Source of the DNA: Bacteroidales bacterium UBA1794
Lineage (GTDB): Bacteria; Bacteroidota; Bacteroidia; Bacteroidales; Bacteroidaceae
Reading direction: 5' to 3'
DNA: 64,000 nucleotides
NCBI GenBank assembly: GCA_002315435.1
Contig: DCFW01000040.1
Span: forward strand, 69,088 to 133,087
Part shown: positions 24,987 through 33,262 of the stretch, one piece after another
Position numbering within the stretch: position 1 is the first letter of the stretch
Layout of the letters: each line of letters starts with the position of its first letter
Program-made: the position numbers and the translations under genes
Notes under the pieces: model-generated
The model's input: the letters and a program-made list of their open reading frames with translations, nothing else
Database searches by the model: none
Told to the model about the DNA's origin: nothing

Positions 24987-26282
24987 ATGTTTAAGAAACT
25001 TGTTGGATTCGATCCAAACACGACGAATGTCCGCACTGAGTTTATTGCCGGGCTTACTACTTTTCTAACAATGTGCTATATCTTAGCCGTGAATCCGGAG
25101 GTGCTGGGCACAACAGGAATGGATAAAGGTGCTGTGTTCACAGCAACCGCTTTAGTGTCGGCCGTCGGCACTTTATTACTTGCCTTCATAGCCAAGATCC
25201 CTTTTGCACAAGCGCCTGCAATGGGATTGAATGCTTTCTTTGCCTTTACTCTTTGCCAAGCGATGGGTTTCACATGGCAAGCTGCTTTAACGGCTGTTTT
25301 TGCTGAGGGTATTATATTTATCATACTCACCTTGTTGAACATTCGTGAGAAGATAGTTGATTGTATTCCGTTGAATTTACGTTATGCCATATCCGTAGGA
25401 TTGGGGCTTTTCATTGCTTTTATAGGCTTGAAGAATGGTAACATCGTTGTATCAGATCCATCTACTTTTATTAAGTTGGGATCCTTTACTCATATTTCCA
25501 TTGTGGCAATTGTCGGCATTTTATTGAGCAGTATATTGATGAAATTACATGTGAAAGGTGCTCTCTTCATTAGTATCTTGGCATGTACGGTAATAGGTAT
25601 TCCTTTAGGAGTGACCACACTTCCCAAAGACTTTTCTATCATTTCAATGCCTCATTCTTTAGCACCGACTTTCTTGAAGTTTGATTTCAAGGCACTGCTC
25701 AATTGGAACATGCTCATCATTGTATTGCTCATGGTGTTTATGGATATGTTTGATACGATAGGTACGTTGGTAGGGGCAAGTGCTCAAGCCGGACTGATGG
25801 ACAAAGATGGTAAAGTGCCGCATATGAAAGAAGCTTTGTTGAGTGATGCCATAGCAACGACAATGGCCGGAATGGTCGGCTCAAGCCCTATCTCTACTTA
25901 CATTGAAAGTTCAGCAGGTATGGCCGAAGGTGGTCGCTCGGGCTTGACTTCCGTGGTGACCGGAGTATTGTTTTTGTTTGCATTATTCTTTTCTTCACTG
26001 TTCTTAATTGTGCCCAGTGCCGCAATCACCGGTGCATTAGTATCGGTAGGTGTGTTGATGATGGGCAGTGTACGTCATATTGAGTTAGATGATTTTGGAG
26101 AGGCTATGCCGGCATTCATAACCATTATCATGATGCCTATGACCTATTCTATTGCAGAAGGTATTTCATTGGGATTGCTAAGTTATACGGTTATTAATCT
26201 CTTTACAGGAAACTTTAGGAGAGTGAATATCACCTTGTATGTGCTTTCAATTCTTTTCGTGATACGGTATATTATAGATTAG
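24987..26282 (+). CDS. AzgA/PbuG-type purine permease
   Basis: A 431-residue inner-membrane transporter of the NCS2 AzgA-like subgroup with about 13 membrane segments. Diagnostic parts are TEFIAGLTTFLTMCYILAVN at the N-terminus, QAPAMGLNAFFAFT in segment 3, and FMDMFDTIGTLVGASAQAG in segment 8. GSSPISTYIESSAGMAEGGR completes the NCS2 signature. These proteins import hypoxanthine, guanine or adenine with protons. The exact base cannot be told from the sequence. It has its own promoter and is followed by a minus-strand small RNA candidate. Confidence 0.88.
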   Translation: MFKKLVGFDPNTTNVRTEFIAGLTTFLTMCYILAVNPEVLGTTGMDKGAVFTATALVSAVGTLLLAFIAKIPFAQAPAMGLNAFFAFTLCQAMGFTWQAALTAVFAEGIIFIILTLLNIREKIVDCIPLNLRYAISVGLGLFIAFIGLKNGNIVVSDPSTFIKLGSFTHISIVAIVGILLSSILMKLHVKGALFISILACTVIGIPLGVTTLPKDFSIISMPHSLAPTFLKFDFKALLNWNMLIIVLLMVFMDMFDTIGTLVGASAQAGLMDKDGKVPHMKEALLSDAIATTMAGMVGSSPISTYIESSAGMAEGGRSGLTSVVTGVLFLFALFFSSLFLIVPSAAITGALVSVGVLMMGSVRHIELDDFGEAMPAFITIIMMPMTYSIAEGISLGLLSYTVINLFTGNFRRVNITLYVLSILFVIRYIID

Positions 26283-26307
26283 CATGAGGTGGTTTATAAA
26301 AGGACAT

Positions 26308-26370
26308 AAAAAAAGGAGCAACGCCTTGCTCCAACCTTTGTTAACCTTAAATCTAATACTATGAAAAACA
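26308..26370 (-). ncRNA. Candidate small RNA, about 60 nt
   Basis: A self-contained transcription unit on the minus strand. The promoter is at 26377-26407, and an expected start near 26370 leads into an unstructured stretch containing TAGTATTAGATTTAAGG. It ends in a 7-bp stem (GGAGCAA at 26315-26321 with TTGCTCC at 26326-26332). Seven T residues on the RNA strand follow (26308-26314 on the + strand are A). The U-tract lies on the minus-strand side only, so the hairpin does not serve the permease gene. No ORF starts on this strand. I believe similar sequences recur in Bacteroides genomes but cannot verify that here. Confidence 0.6.
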
Positions 26371-26376
26371 CAGTTG

Positions 26377-26407
26377 CAAAGGTAACCCCTTTTTTCTGTT
26401 TAGCAAG
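26377..26407 (-). promoter_or_regulatory. Promoter of the small RNA candidate
   Basis: Read on the minus strand, CTTG at 26407-26404 stands 19 bp before TACCTTTG at 26384-26377. The -7 box and spacing are the same as for the ilv leader promoter at 36974-37004. Confidence 0.65.
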
Positions 26408-26531
26408 TACTTTCATGAGAAAAGTATGCTGTATAACATGATTTAACGGATATGTGGGCGTTAACGCTATATTTTGTAATTAATGTTTTGTTTTTTAGTC
26501 AACTTAAAGGTCATTCAATTGTTATTTATGT

Positions 26532-26948
26532 ATGGGTGAAACTAGGGAGTGCATGTTAGAGACACTGCGCAACATGTGTTGCAAGCCGACAGTGGATGAG
26601 GATAAAGATATCTGTTTTGATTATCAAGACGGACATTTTGTGATGAATGCCAGTGATACGGCATTGCTTACTACGGTTTGGTTTTATTTGTTCTTTTCTG
26701 TTCCTACGGAGGAGTTAGGTATTGTGCAACGTGTAGTGAATGAGGCGAACAGTGCTTGTTCAACAAAGGTGGTATATAATGTGGATATGAAAAGGAAATG
26801 TATTGATTTACACATAAAGAATGAATTTATCTTTTCATCCGCAATATTTAAGCCGGAGGTTTATGTATCCACGATGCTTGATGAGTGTTTAAAGGCAGGT
26901 AATTACTTCGTGAAGTGTTATGATAGAGTAAAACGGGAGATGATATGA
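26532..26948 (+). CDS. YbjN-like protein (138 aa)
   Basis: A 138-residue soluble protein with the alternating beta-alpha pattern of YbjN/type III chaperone-like folds (ICFDYQDGHFVMNASDTALL, then VQRVVNEANSACSTKVVYNV). It has no signal peptide. The next gene overlaps it by ATGA and encodes a membrane-anchored protein of the same apparent fold. The role of this family is poorly known, and protein binding is the best guess. Confidence 0.55.
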   Translation: MGETRECMLETLRNMCCKPTVDEDKDICFDYQDGHFVMNASDTALLTTVWFYLFFSVPTEELGIVQRVVNEANSACSTKVVYNVDMKRKCIDLHIKNEFIFSSAIFKPEVYVSTMLDECLKAGNYFVKCYDRVKREMI

Positions 26949-27553
26949 TGAAAATTATATTGGTGATTTTAGTTGTTCTTGTTTCAGGGTTGTTGGCTCT
27001 TTTGTTGATTGAAGCAAGAAGAATAAAGAAATCTACTAAATTGACTGATGAGAGTCTTAAAACATTGGATTTAAAGACTGAAAAACAAGAAAGTCCATCA
27101 AAGTGTGGATGCGTTTCAGAGATACTTTTATCCGTGTTGGATCAAATGGGATGTCAATATAGAAGAGATGAAGAGGGGCGGTTTATCATTAAATATCAAG
27201 GTGAATATTTTAAGGTTTGTACTGAAAATAAATGTTTGTTCTTGGATATATGGCAAGCAAGCTGCTATACCGGATCATTGGATGAATCGGATATGCTTGC
27301 TGATGTTATTAATACCGTGAACGTAAATGTGTATCCGAAAGTGCTAAGTGTTATCACGGATGAGAATGTGCAGCTTTATATAAAGACAAATGTTTTGCTT
27401 TCTGCGGAAGTCCCGAATAAAGAATTGTTCCTTTCGGGGGTGTTTAAATCGTTCATCACCACAACTCGTTATCTTCTGAATACGATAGAGGAGAAGCGTT
27501 TGTCACTTGAACTGAATAAAGTGGGTAATACTAGCAATTATCATTTGAATTAG
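26945..27553 (+). CDS. Membrane-anchored YbjN-like protein (202 aa)
   Basis: A 202-residue protein with an N-terminal membrane helix (about 4-22) and a soluble domain that parallels the product just upstream (FIIKYQGEYFKVCTENKCLF, then DVINTVNVNVYPKVLSVITD). The two genes overlap by ATGA, so a duplicated pair, one soluble and one membrane-bound, is made together. They may form a heterodimer at the inner membrane. A hairpin terminator follows at 27612. Confidence 0.55.
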   Translation: MMKIILVILVVLVSGLLALLLIEARRIKKSTKLTDESLKTLDLKTEKQESPSKCGCVSEILLSVLDQMGCQYRRDEEGRFIIKYQGEYFKVCTENKCLFLDIWQASCYTGSLDESDMLADVINTVNVNVYPKVLSVITDENVQLYIKTNVLLSAEVPNKELFLSGVFKSFITTTRYLLNTIEEKRLSLELNKVGNTSNYHLN

Positions 27554-27611
27554 GAGTTTTCTCATCAAAGCTCCTTGCAAAACAGGACACTTATAGGACG
27601 AAATTTCTGAA

Positions 27612-27652
27612 TGTTACTTGAGATTCTTTGAATTCACAAGTAACATTTTTTT
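27612..27652 (+). terminator. Intrinsic terminator of the YbjN-like pair
   Basis: TGTTACTTG (27612-27620) pairs with CAAGTAACA (27637-27645) and a run of seven T residues follows (27646-27652). The T-run is also the left flank of the first 22-bp repeat array. Confidence 0.8.
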
Positions 27653-27739
27653 GTTTTACAGATGTGACACGCAAGTTTTACAAAGGTTAAACTTAAATTT
27701 ATCAATGGTTAAACTTAAGTTTAACCTTCGTAAAACATT
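27652..27739. repeat. Array A: four 22-bp ACNNNNGT palindromic units
   Basis: Four units of exactly 22 bp start at 27652, 27674, 27696 and 27718. Their cores, in order, are ACAGATGT, ACAAAGGT, TCAATGGT and ACCTTCGT, each at offset 6 in its unit. Flanks are T-rich to the left and A-rich to the right. Units 2-4 also fold into a 27-bp inverted repeat (27675-27701 with 27710-27736) with two mismatches. The 19 bases from 27643 (ACATTTTTTTGTTTTACAG) are identical to those before array B. It lies in a convergent gap. Confidence 0.85.
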
Positions 27740-27820
27740 GGACTGTCCTAATTGAAATCAAAAAATGTAAGCTATGTTTGAATAGTTTTCAATAATGCAT
27801 TCTAAACTTTTTATTATAGC

Positions 27821-27856
27821 AAGAGAAGGTATTTCCACATGGAGATACCTTCTCTT
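27821..27856. other. Strong 16-bp hairpin without U-tract
   Basis: AAGAGAAGGTATTTCC (27821-27836) and GGAGATACCTTCTCTT (27841-27856) pair over 16 bp with one wobble and a 4-base loop. Neither strand has an immediate T-run, so it may be an RNA-end stabiliser or a rho-assisted terminator for the leftward EamA gene. The rest of the gap (27740-27820 and 27857-27936) shows nothing. Confidence 0.55.
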
Positions 27857-27936
27857 ACAGTAACAATGCTTTTCTTACATAGCTGAATAGTATCAGCTTG
27901 CTTTAATCTTTTATTTGAATTGGATTATAAAATCTG

Positions 27937-28899
27937 TCATTCAGTAGGTTTGTTGTCATTTGCTTCTTGTTGAGCTTTGAATGCATCCAGCTGTGCTTTT
28001 GATTTGCTTTGAGTCACAAAGTATACGCCGGAAAATACGCAGATAACGGCAACAAGCTTGGTGATTCCGAATGTATCCATGCCCAGTAATACGGTGAGAA
28101 TGGCTGCGACTATCGGTTGAATATAATTGTACATGCTCACTACTGTCGGGCGCAAGTACTTTTGTCCTATAGGTACGCATACATAAGCAAGGAATGTGGA
28201 GCAAACCACAACGTACATGATGTCAAGTATCACATCCCATGGCAAGGTCGAATATGCTAAGGATGATACATCATGATAAGAAAATGGGATGAAGCATATT
28301 GATGCATACATAAACATCCATTTTAGTAGAGTGATAGGCGAGTATTTGCTTATCAAGTCTTTAAAGAATGTAAGGTAGATGGCAAAACTGAGCTGAGCTG
28401 TCATACATAACAAATCACCTAGGTAACTGTTTGTTCCGCGTGATGCTCCCCCTGTATGTTTGCTTGTAAGAATCAGTATAAGTGCACCAGATGCACCGAA
28501 GAAAATGCCGATAAGTTTCTTTCCTGTTACAGGCTCCTTCAGGTAGAGTGCTGCTACGATCATGGTAATGATCGGCATGGTGGTGGTGACGATTGATGCA
28601 TCAATAGGGGATGTCAGACTCAAACCGTAAATGAAGGTTCCTTGATTCAAGACAACGCCGAATAATGCTGCGAAGAATAGTTTCAGCATATCATCATGAT
28701 GCACATGTTCTTTCTTGGTGAAGATGGATGCAATCCAAAAAAGGATGCACGCCCCGAACATTCTGAATAGTGTGAGAGATGTGGAGCTTACGACTCCTCC
28801 TCCAAAAAGAAGTGCACGCTTGGCAATCGGAGAATTTAATCCCCACATTAAGTTCGCAGAAAACATGGCTATATGACCGAAGTAGCTCTTATTCTTCAT
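27937..28899 (-). CDS. EamA/DMT-family transporter
   Basis: The start at 28899 (MKNKSYFGHIAMFSANLMWG) gives about 320 residues. The longer frame from 28962 would start upstream of the -7 box CAAAGATA (28934-28941), so it is unlikely. Ten membrane segments in two EamA halves are visible (NLMWGLNSPIAKRAL opens the first and LCMTAQLSFAIYLTFFKDL the second). Members of the family export amino acids or metabolites. The substrate here is unknown. The charged C-terminal tail (AQLDAFKAQQEANDNKPTE) is cytoplasmic. Confidence 0.85.
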   Translation of the reverse strand: MKNKSYFGHIAMFSANLMWGLNSPIAKRALLFGGGVVSSTSLTLFRMFGACILFWIASIFTKKEHVHHDDMLKLFFAALFGVVLNQGTFIYGLSLTSPIDASIVTTTMPIITMIVAALYLKEPVTGKKLIGIFFGASGALILILTSKHTGGASRGTNSYLGDLLCMTAQLSFAIYLTFFKDLISKYSPITLLKWMFMYASICFIPFSYHDVSSLAYSTLPWDVILDIMYVVVCSTFLAYVCVPIGQKYLRPTVVSMYNYIQPIVAAILTVLLGMDTFGITKLVAVICVFSGVYFVTQSKSKAQLDAFKAQQEANDNKPTE

Positions 28900-29164
28900 A
28901 TTGTTGAAAACTCTATCTTTATTAATTTTTGTGCAAAGATACAGCTTAAATGTAATAATCATTATATTTGTGGCGCAAATTAAAGGTAACTTGCTACAAA
29001 ATTAATATCTGTTCAAGAACCTAAAGCGTTCCCCTTTATCCGCCGTCATTTAAAAAAGTACTTGATGGATTAATGATTAAAACAAATGGATAGGGAATAG
29101 ATATTATAATATTTATCTATCTTTGTTTGGAATAAAATAAATATCTTAGCAGAAGAATTAGGTC

Positions 29165-29749
29165 ATGGATGATTTAGATAAAATGAAATCCGGTCAATGG
29201 ATGTATGGCATTTGCCCACAGATTGCTCAGGGATTAGGGAAAGCAGAAGAATTGATCTATCAATATAATCAGCTTCCTCCAAGCAAGAAGGATGAAAGAG
29301 AGACAATCATTCATCGCCTTTTGGGAAGAGTAGGAAAGCACTTCATTATTCATTCTCCTTTTTATTGTGACTTTGGTGAACACATTACGATAGGTGATTA
29401 TTTTATGGGGAACTTCAATCTTACTATTTTGGATGAGGCGTCTGTAATGATCGGAGATCATGTCTTTATCGGGCCTAATGTTGGTATTTATACGGTGAGC
29501 CACGCTTTGCAGCCGGATCAACGCAGTGACGGGATTATGCGTTCGCTCCCTATAAGCATTGGGAATAATGTATGGATTGGAGGGTCGGTAGTCATTATGC
29601 AAGGCGTGACTATAGGCGATAATACGGTGATTGGTGCAGGTAGTATTGTGACGCACGATATACCATCAGGAGTTGTTGCCTTGGGCAATCCCTGCAAGGT
29701 GGTGAGAAGAATATCAGAAACAGATAGAGTGAATCCTTTAGATAGATGA
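29165..29749 (+). CDS. Maltose-O-acetyltransferase-like enzyme
   Basis: A 194-residue left-handed beta-helix (hexapeptide repeat) acetyltransferase of the Maa/LacA/NodL group. The N-terminal helical part (MKSGQWMYGICPQI) is typical. Hexapeptide coils run from about residue 75, with the catalytic His in VSHALQPDQRSDG. WIGGSVVIMQGVTIGDNTVI and GNPCKVVR near the end complete the signature. It transfers acetyl from acetyl-CoA to a sugar hydroxyl. TATCTTTG at 29118-29125 is a likely -7 box. Confidence 0.88.
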   Translation: MDDLDKMKSGQWMYGICPQIAQGLGKAEELIYQYNQLPPSKKDERETIIHRLLGRVGKHFIIHSPFYCDFGEHITIGDYFMGNFNLTILDEASVMIGDHVFIGPNVGIYTVSHALQPDQRSDGIMRSLPISIGNNVWIGGSVVIMQGVTIGDNTVIGAGSIVTHDIPSGVVALGNPCKVVRRISETDRVNPLDR

Positions 29750-29840
29750 TTAGCATCGTTTCTTATAGTTATTTCTAGATTTGAGTGGCTTGATTGGCTG
29801 TCAGAATCTATTGTTTTTAGTAAAAGAGTAAGCCTTATAA

Positions 29841-30752
29841 ATGAACACATATGAATTCAATATAATGAATACACACGTCAATAAAATTATTCACGAAATC
29901 ACTCCGTTGTCTCTCCGAGACTGTTTCTACATAGTGGAACGACATAAGACAGAGTTTACCTATCCTATACATACTCATAAGGATTTTGAGCTGAACTATG
30001 TGGAGAAAGCTTCAGGTGTGAAACGGATCGTGGGAGATAATACTCAGGTGATTGGTGACTATGACTTGGTGCTCATCACTAGTAGCGAGTTGGAACATGT
30101 ATGGGAGCAAAGTGATTGTGACTCGAAGCAAATAAGGGAAATCACCATACAGTTCTCTCCAGATCTTATTTCCGAGGATATGCTTAACAAGAATCAGTTT
30201 GACAGTATAGCCAGTATGCTGAAGCGTGCTCGCCATGGTTTGACTTTTCCGATGGAAGCAATCATGAAGGTTTACAACTTAATAAACTCTCTGGTGATGG
30301 AGAAGGAAGGTTTTTACTCTTTCTTAAAGTTCCTGACCATCTTGTATGAACTGTCGCAATATGAAGGAAAGATGCTGGCAAGTTCTTCATTTGCAAAAGT
30401 GCAGCCGAGTAGCGACAGTCGTAGGATATTAAAGATTCAGACTTATTTGGAGATGCATTACCGCGAAACTATTCGTGAGGATGAGATGGCTGCCATGGTG
30501 AATATGGCGAAAGTTTCGTTTTGTCGCTTCTTTAAGCAACGTACAAGTACTACAATGATGGATTATTTGATAAAGATAAGGTTGGGGCATGCTGCTCGAT
30601 TGCTTGTTGATACCACCAATTCAATTACTGAAGTTTGTTTTGACTGTGGATTTAATAATCTATCCAATTTCAATCGAATATTCAAGAAGTACAAAGGTGT
30701 TTCTCCAAAAGACTTTCGCGAGAATTATCGTAAAACAAAGAAGCTTATTTGA
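29841..30752 (+). CDS. AraC-family transcription regulator
   Basis: A 303-residue regulator with a cupin-like N-terminal sensing domain (FTYPIHTHKDFELNYVEKAS) and a C-terminal double helix-turn-helix (about 200-300, NMAKVSFCRFFKQRTSTTMM, then FNNLSNFNRIFKKYKGVSPK). The cupin suggests a small ligand such as a sugar. Either the first Met or Met9 could be the start. No operon partner is obvious. The acetyltransferase upstream is 91 bp away. Confidence 0.88.
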   Translation: MNTYEFNIMNTHVNKIIHEITPLSLRDCFYIVERHKTEFTYPIHTHKDFELNYVEKASGVKRIVGDNTQVIGDYDLVLITSSELEHVWEQSDCDSKQIREITIQFSPDLISEDMLNKNQFDSIASMLKRARHGLTFPMEAIMKVYNLINSLVMEKEGFYSFLKFLTILYELSQYEGKMLASSSFAKVQPSSDSRRILKIQTYLEMHYRETIREDEMAAMVNMAKVSFCRFFKQRTSTTMMDYLIKIRLGHAARLLVDTTNSITEVCFDCGFNNLSNFNRIFKKYKGVSPKDFRENYRKTKKLI

Positions 30753-30778
30753 TGAACGTTCGAACCGTATAAATAAAA

Positions 30779-30808
30779 GAGAGCATGTCAAAATAGACAC
30801 GCTCTCTA
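30779..30808 (-). terminator. Terminator of the ilv operon
   Basis: On the minus strand AGAGAGCGTGTC pairs with GACATGCTCTCT around a six-base loop and is followed by TTTATTTAT. It lies 31 bp after the ilvC stop. Confidence 0.8.
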
Positions 30809-30838
30809 GCACTTATATTTCTGACTAACGATTGTTAA

Positions 30839-31885
30839 TTAGTTTCTTTCTGGGCGTAATGTACGTACTGTTTGACCAGTTTGCCACATTTCACTTTCAT
30901 GCAAAGCTTTTAACTCAGCATTTAATTTCTCACGATAGTCTGGTTTAGAGTTGCTATCAATTGAAACTTGAGCTTCATGTCCGGTCTTCACAGAGTTGTA
31001 TAGTTTCTCGAATACAGGTTTTGCTGCATCATGGAACGGGCCCATCCAGTCAAGAGCTCCACGTTGAGCTGTAGTTGAGCAGTTTGCATACATCCAGTCC
31101 ATACCTTTTTCACCGAACATCGGGCCTAGTGATTGAGTTAGTTCCTCAACCGTTTCGTTGAATGCTTCAGAAGGTGTATGACCGTTTTCACGCAATGTCT
31201 CGTATTGTGCTAACAAAAGACCTTGGATAGCTCCCATCAAGGTACCACGCTCACCGGTAAGATCTGACCAAGTTTCACGTTTGAAAGTGGTTTCAAACAG
31301 ATAACCTGCACCAATACCAACACCTAAAGCAATTGTACGTTCATAGGCTTTGCCTGTAGCATCTTGACCAACAGCGAAAGAGCAGTTAAGTCCACGTCCT
31401 TCTAGGAACATTGTACGAAGAGAAGTACCAGATCCTTTAGGAGCAACCAAGATAACATCTACATCTGTAGGAGGAACTTCCCCTGTACGATCTTGGAATG
31501 TGATACCAAATCCATGAGAATAGTAAAGAGCTTTGCCTTTGGTCAAATGTTTCTTAACGGTAGGCCATTGATCAATCTGACCGGCATCAGAAAGCAAGTA
31601 TTCGATGATCGTAGCTTTTTCGCAAGCTTCTTCAATATCAAATAAAGTTTCACCGGGAACCCATCCGTCAGCTACTGCTTTCTCCCATGTCTTACCACCT
31701 TTACGTTGACCAACAATTACATTAAAGCCATTGTCGCGCAAGTTTAGAGATTGACCAGGACCTTGGATTCCATACCCTAATATTGCAATTGTGTCATCTT
31801 TTAAAACCTCGCGGGCTTTCTCCAAAGGAAATTCTTCGCGTGTTACTACTTCTTCAGTAACACCACCAAAATTCAATTTTGCCAT
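30839..31885 (-). CDS. ilvC: Ketol-acid reductoisomerase
   Basis: A 348-residue enzyme that converts acetolactate or acetohydroxybutyrate to the dihydroxy acid with NADPH and Mg2+. The Rossmann motif is AILGYGIQGPGQSLNLRDNG (about 33-52). GQRKGGKTW supplies the cofactor phosphate loop, VILVAPKGSGTSLR is the conserved segment that follows, and the all-helical C-terminal domain has acidic metal ligands (SDLTGERGTLMGAIQG and FNETVEELTQ). It is the last gene of the leftward ilv operon and the third biosynthetic step partner of ilvB, ilvN and ilvD. Confidence 0.95.
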   Translation of the reverse strand: MAKLNFGGVTEEVVTREEFPLEKAREVLKDDTIAILGYGIQGPGQSLNLRDNGFNVIVGQRKGGKTWEKAVADGWVPGETLFDIEEACEKATIIEYLLSDAGQIDQWPTVKKHLTKGKALYYSHGFGITFQDRTGEVPPTDVDVILVAPKGSGTSLRTMFLEGRGLNCSFAVGQDATGKAYERTIALGVGIGAGYLFETTFKRETWSDLTGERGTLMGAIQGLLLAQYETLRENGHTPSEAFNETVEELTQSLGPMFGEKGMDWMYANCSTTAQRGALDWMGPFHDAAKPVFEKLYNSVKTGHEAQVSIDSNSKPDYREKLNAELKALHESEMWQTGQTVRTLRPERN

Positions 31886-31946
31886 TTTACTTAAGTTTTT
31901 ATTGTGGTTTAATAGCCACAGTTATTGTACATATTATAATTGTCTC

Positions 31947-32693
31947 TTATTTATTCTCAAAAACAACTCTACTTCTGCAAGCTACGGTATCATTGCATTT
32001 AACTTCTATATCAGAGATGTTTTCTTCCGGCTCTTCCTTGTAAAAAGAAAGTGTATTCCCGTAGTAACATTCTGAAACGTATGCTATCTCAAATCGTTTG
32101 ATACGTTGTGCCTTATATTTCTCCATAGGGAATATATCAAGTATGTGCTGCATATATTTGACACTGTTGACATGTCCGTTGATATCTATGTCGCTGTATT
32201 GTGATGTATATTCTTTCACAAGTTTCCCTTCATGCAATTTGATGTGTGAAGGCTTTTCCATGGGGCATTCAAGATCAGGATCCACATAATCAACCAATCG
32301 TCCACTTTGAACGGATAGAAGGTCAAGAGGTTTGCGCGTATCAATGTCTATCATTGCCCAAACAGAACGAGCGTGACCGATTATTTTACCTTGTCCGTCA
32401 TAAACATTGTAGTTACGGTCAGTGAAGAAACGATATATCTTTTCGCACCAAGTTTCTATTTCAAATGATTCGTATTGGTATGGCATGCGATTCATCTCAA
32501 CAGCTAATCGTGAAAGCACCCATGTACATTTATTTTCTCTTAGAAATGTAATTCCAAATCCACGTGCATCGCTATGAAAATCAGCCGCATTAAGCATACA
32601 ATTGCTTAATACATTCATAGGCAATTCACCATTGCAATCAACGTGAAAAGGCTCTGCCATGAACTTGTATCTTCCAACTTTGCTTTGTTCCAT
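31947..32693 (-). CDS. Acyl-ACP thioesterase inside the ilv operon
   Basis: A 248-residue acyl-[acyl carrier protein] thioesterase with two hot-dog domains. The first (about 1-130) carries LNAADFHSDARGFGITFLRE, the second begins near EYTSQYSDIDINGHVNSVKY, with the D-x-N-x-H-V-N motif expected for catalysis. It releases fatty acids from acyl-ACP. Its position between ilvN (6 bp) and ilvC (61 bp) links it to branched-chain metabolism, possibly the branched fatty acids made from these keto acids. That link is inference. Confidence 0.85.
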   Translation of the reverse strand: MEQSKVGRYKFMAEPFHVDCNGELPMNVLSNCMLNAADFHSDARGFGITFLRENKCTWVLSRLAVEMNRMPYQYESFEIETWCEKIYRFFTDRNYNVYDGQGKIIGHARSVWAMIDIDTRKPLDLLSVQSGRLVDYVDPDLECPMEKPSHIKLHEGKLVKEYTSQYSDIDINGHVNSVKYMQHILDIFPMEKYKAQRIKRFEIAYVSECYYGNTLSFYKEEPEENISDIEVKCNDTVACRSRVVFENK

Positions 32694-32699
32694 GTGATG

Positions 32700-33251
32700 T
32701 TATTCTTTACTTTGTTCGTATTTTTGTTTGCGGTCTTCAAGGAATTCATTCACATGTTCGAAGCAACTGGTTGTAATTGCTACACGACCTGAACGTACAA
32801 ACTGAAGAACACATCCTAACGCTTGTAATTGTTCGTAAAGAGAAGTGATGTCTTCTGTCATTCCGGCTAATTCAACTATAGAGAATACCGGATTGACTTC
32901 TACTATATGAGCATTACATCTACGAATCACCTTTGATGCCATCGGGCATTCGGTAAATTCAGGTGTAGATAGTTTGTATAATGCTATTTCATGAAGAAAT
33001 ATATCATCGTCTGTGAAGTAATTTACTTGAATTACATCAATCTTCTTTTGGATTTGTTTTGCTACATTCTCTACAGTTTCTTTGTCGGTCAAGCAAGTTA
33101 TGGTGTATTTGTGTACACCTTTGATTGAAGACGCTGAAACATTTAAACTTTCAATATTGATCTGCCGACGAGTGAACACCGCAGTAACCTGATTGAGAAG
33201 TCCGGCTATATTCTCCGAATGTACGATAATTGTATATAATGTTTTATCCAT
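32700..33251 (-). CDS. ilvN: Acetolactate synthase small subunit
   Basis: The start at 33251 (MDKTLYTIIVHSENIAGLLN) is chosen because AGGAAG stands 6 bases before it, while the frame start at 33269 would overlap the end of ilvB without a ribosome site. The product is 183 residues. An ACT domain (about 4-75, NIAGLLNQVTAVFTRRQINI) binds valine for feedback inhibition of the catalytic subunit, and the C-terminal ALS-SS domain activates it. It follows ilvB by 11 bp. Confidence 0.9.
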   Translation of the reverse strand: MDKTLYTIIVHSENIAGLLNQVTAVFTRRQINIESLNVSASSIKGVHKYTITCLTDKETVENVAKQIQKKIDVIQVNYFTDDDIFLHEIALYKLSTPEFTECPMASKVIRRCNAHIVEVNPVFSIVELAGMTEDITSLYEQLQALGCVLQFVRSGRVAITTSCFEHVNEFLEDRKQKYEQSKE

Positions 33252-33262
33252 AATCTTCCTAA

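Noticed and set aside
26361..26441. A 26-codon + strand frame (MKNTVAKVTPFF...) after the permease as a leader peptide
   Set aside because: Promoter and terminator signals in this stretch are on the minus strand and explain the sequence better. No amino-acid bias or downstream biosynthetic gene supports a leader.
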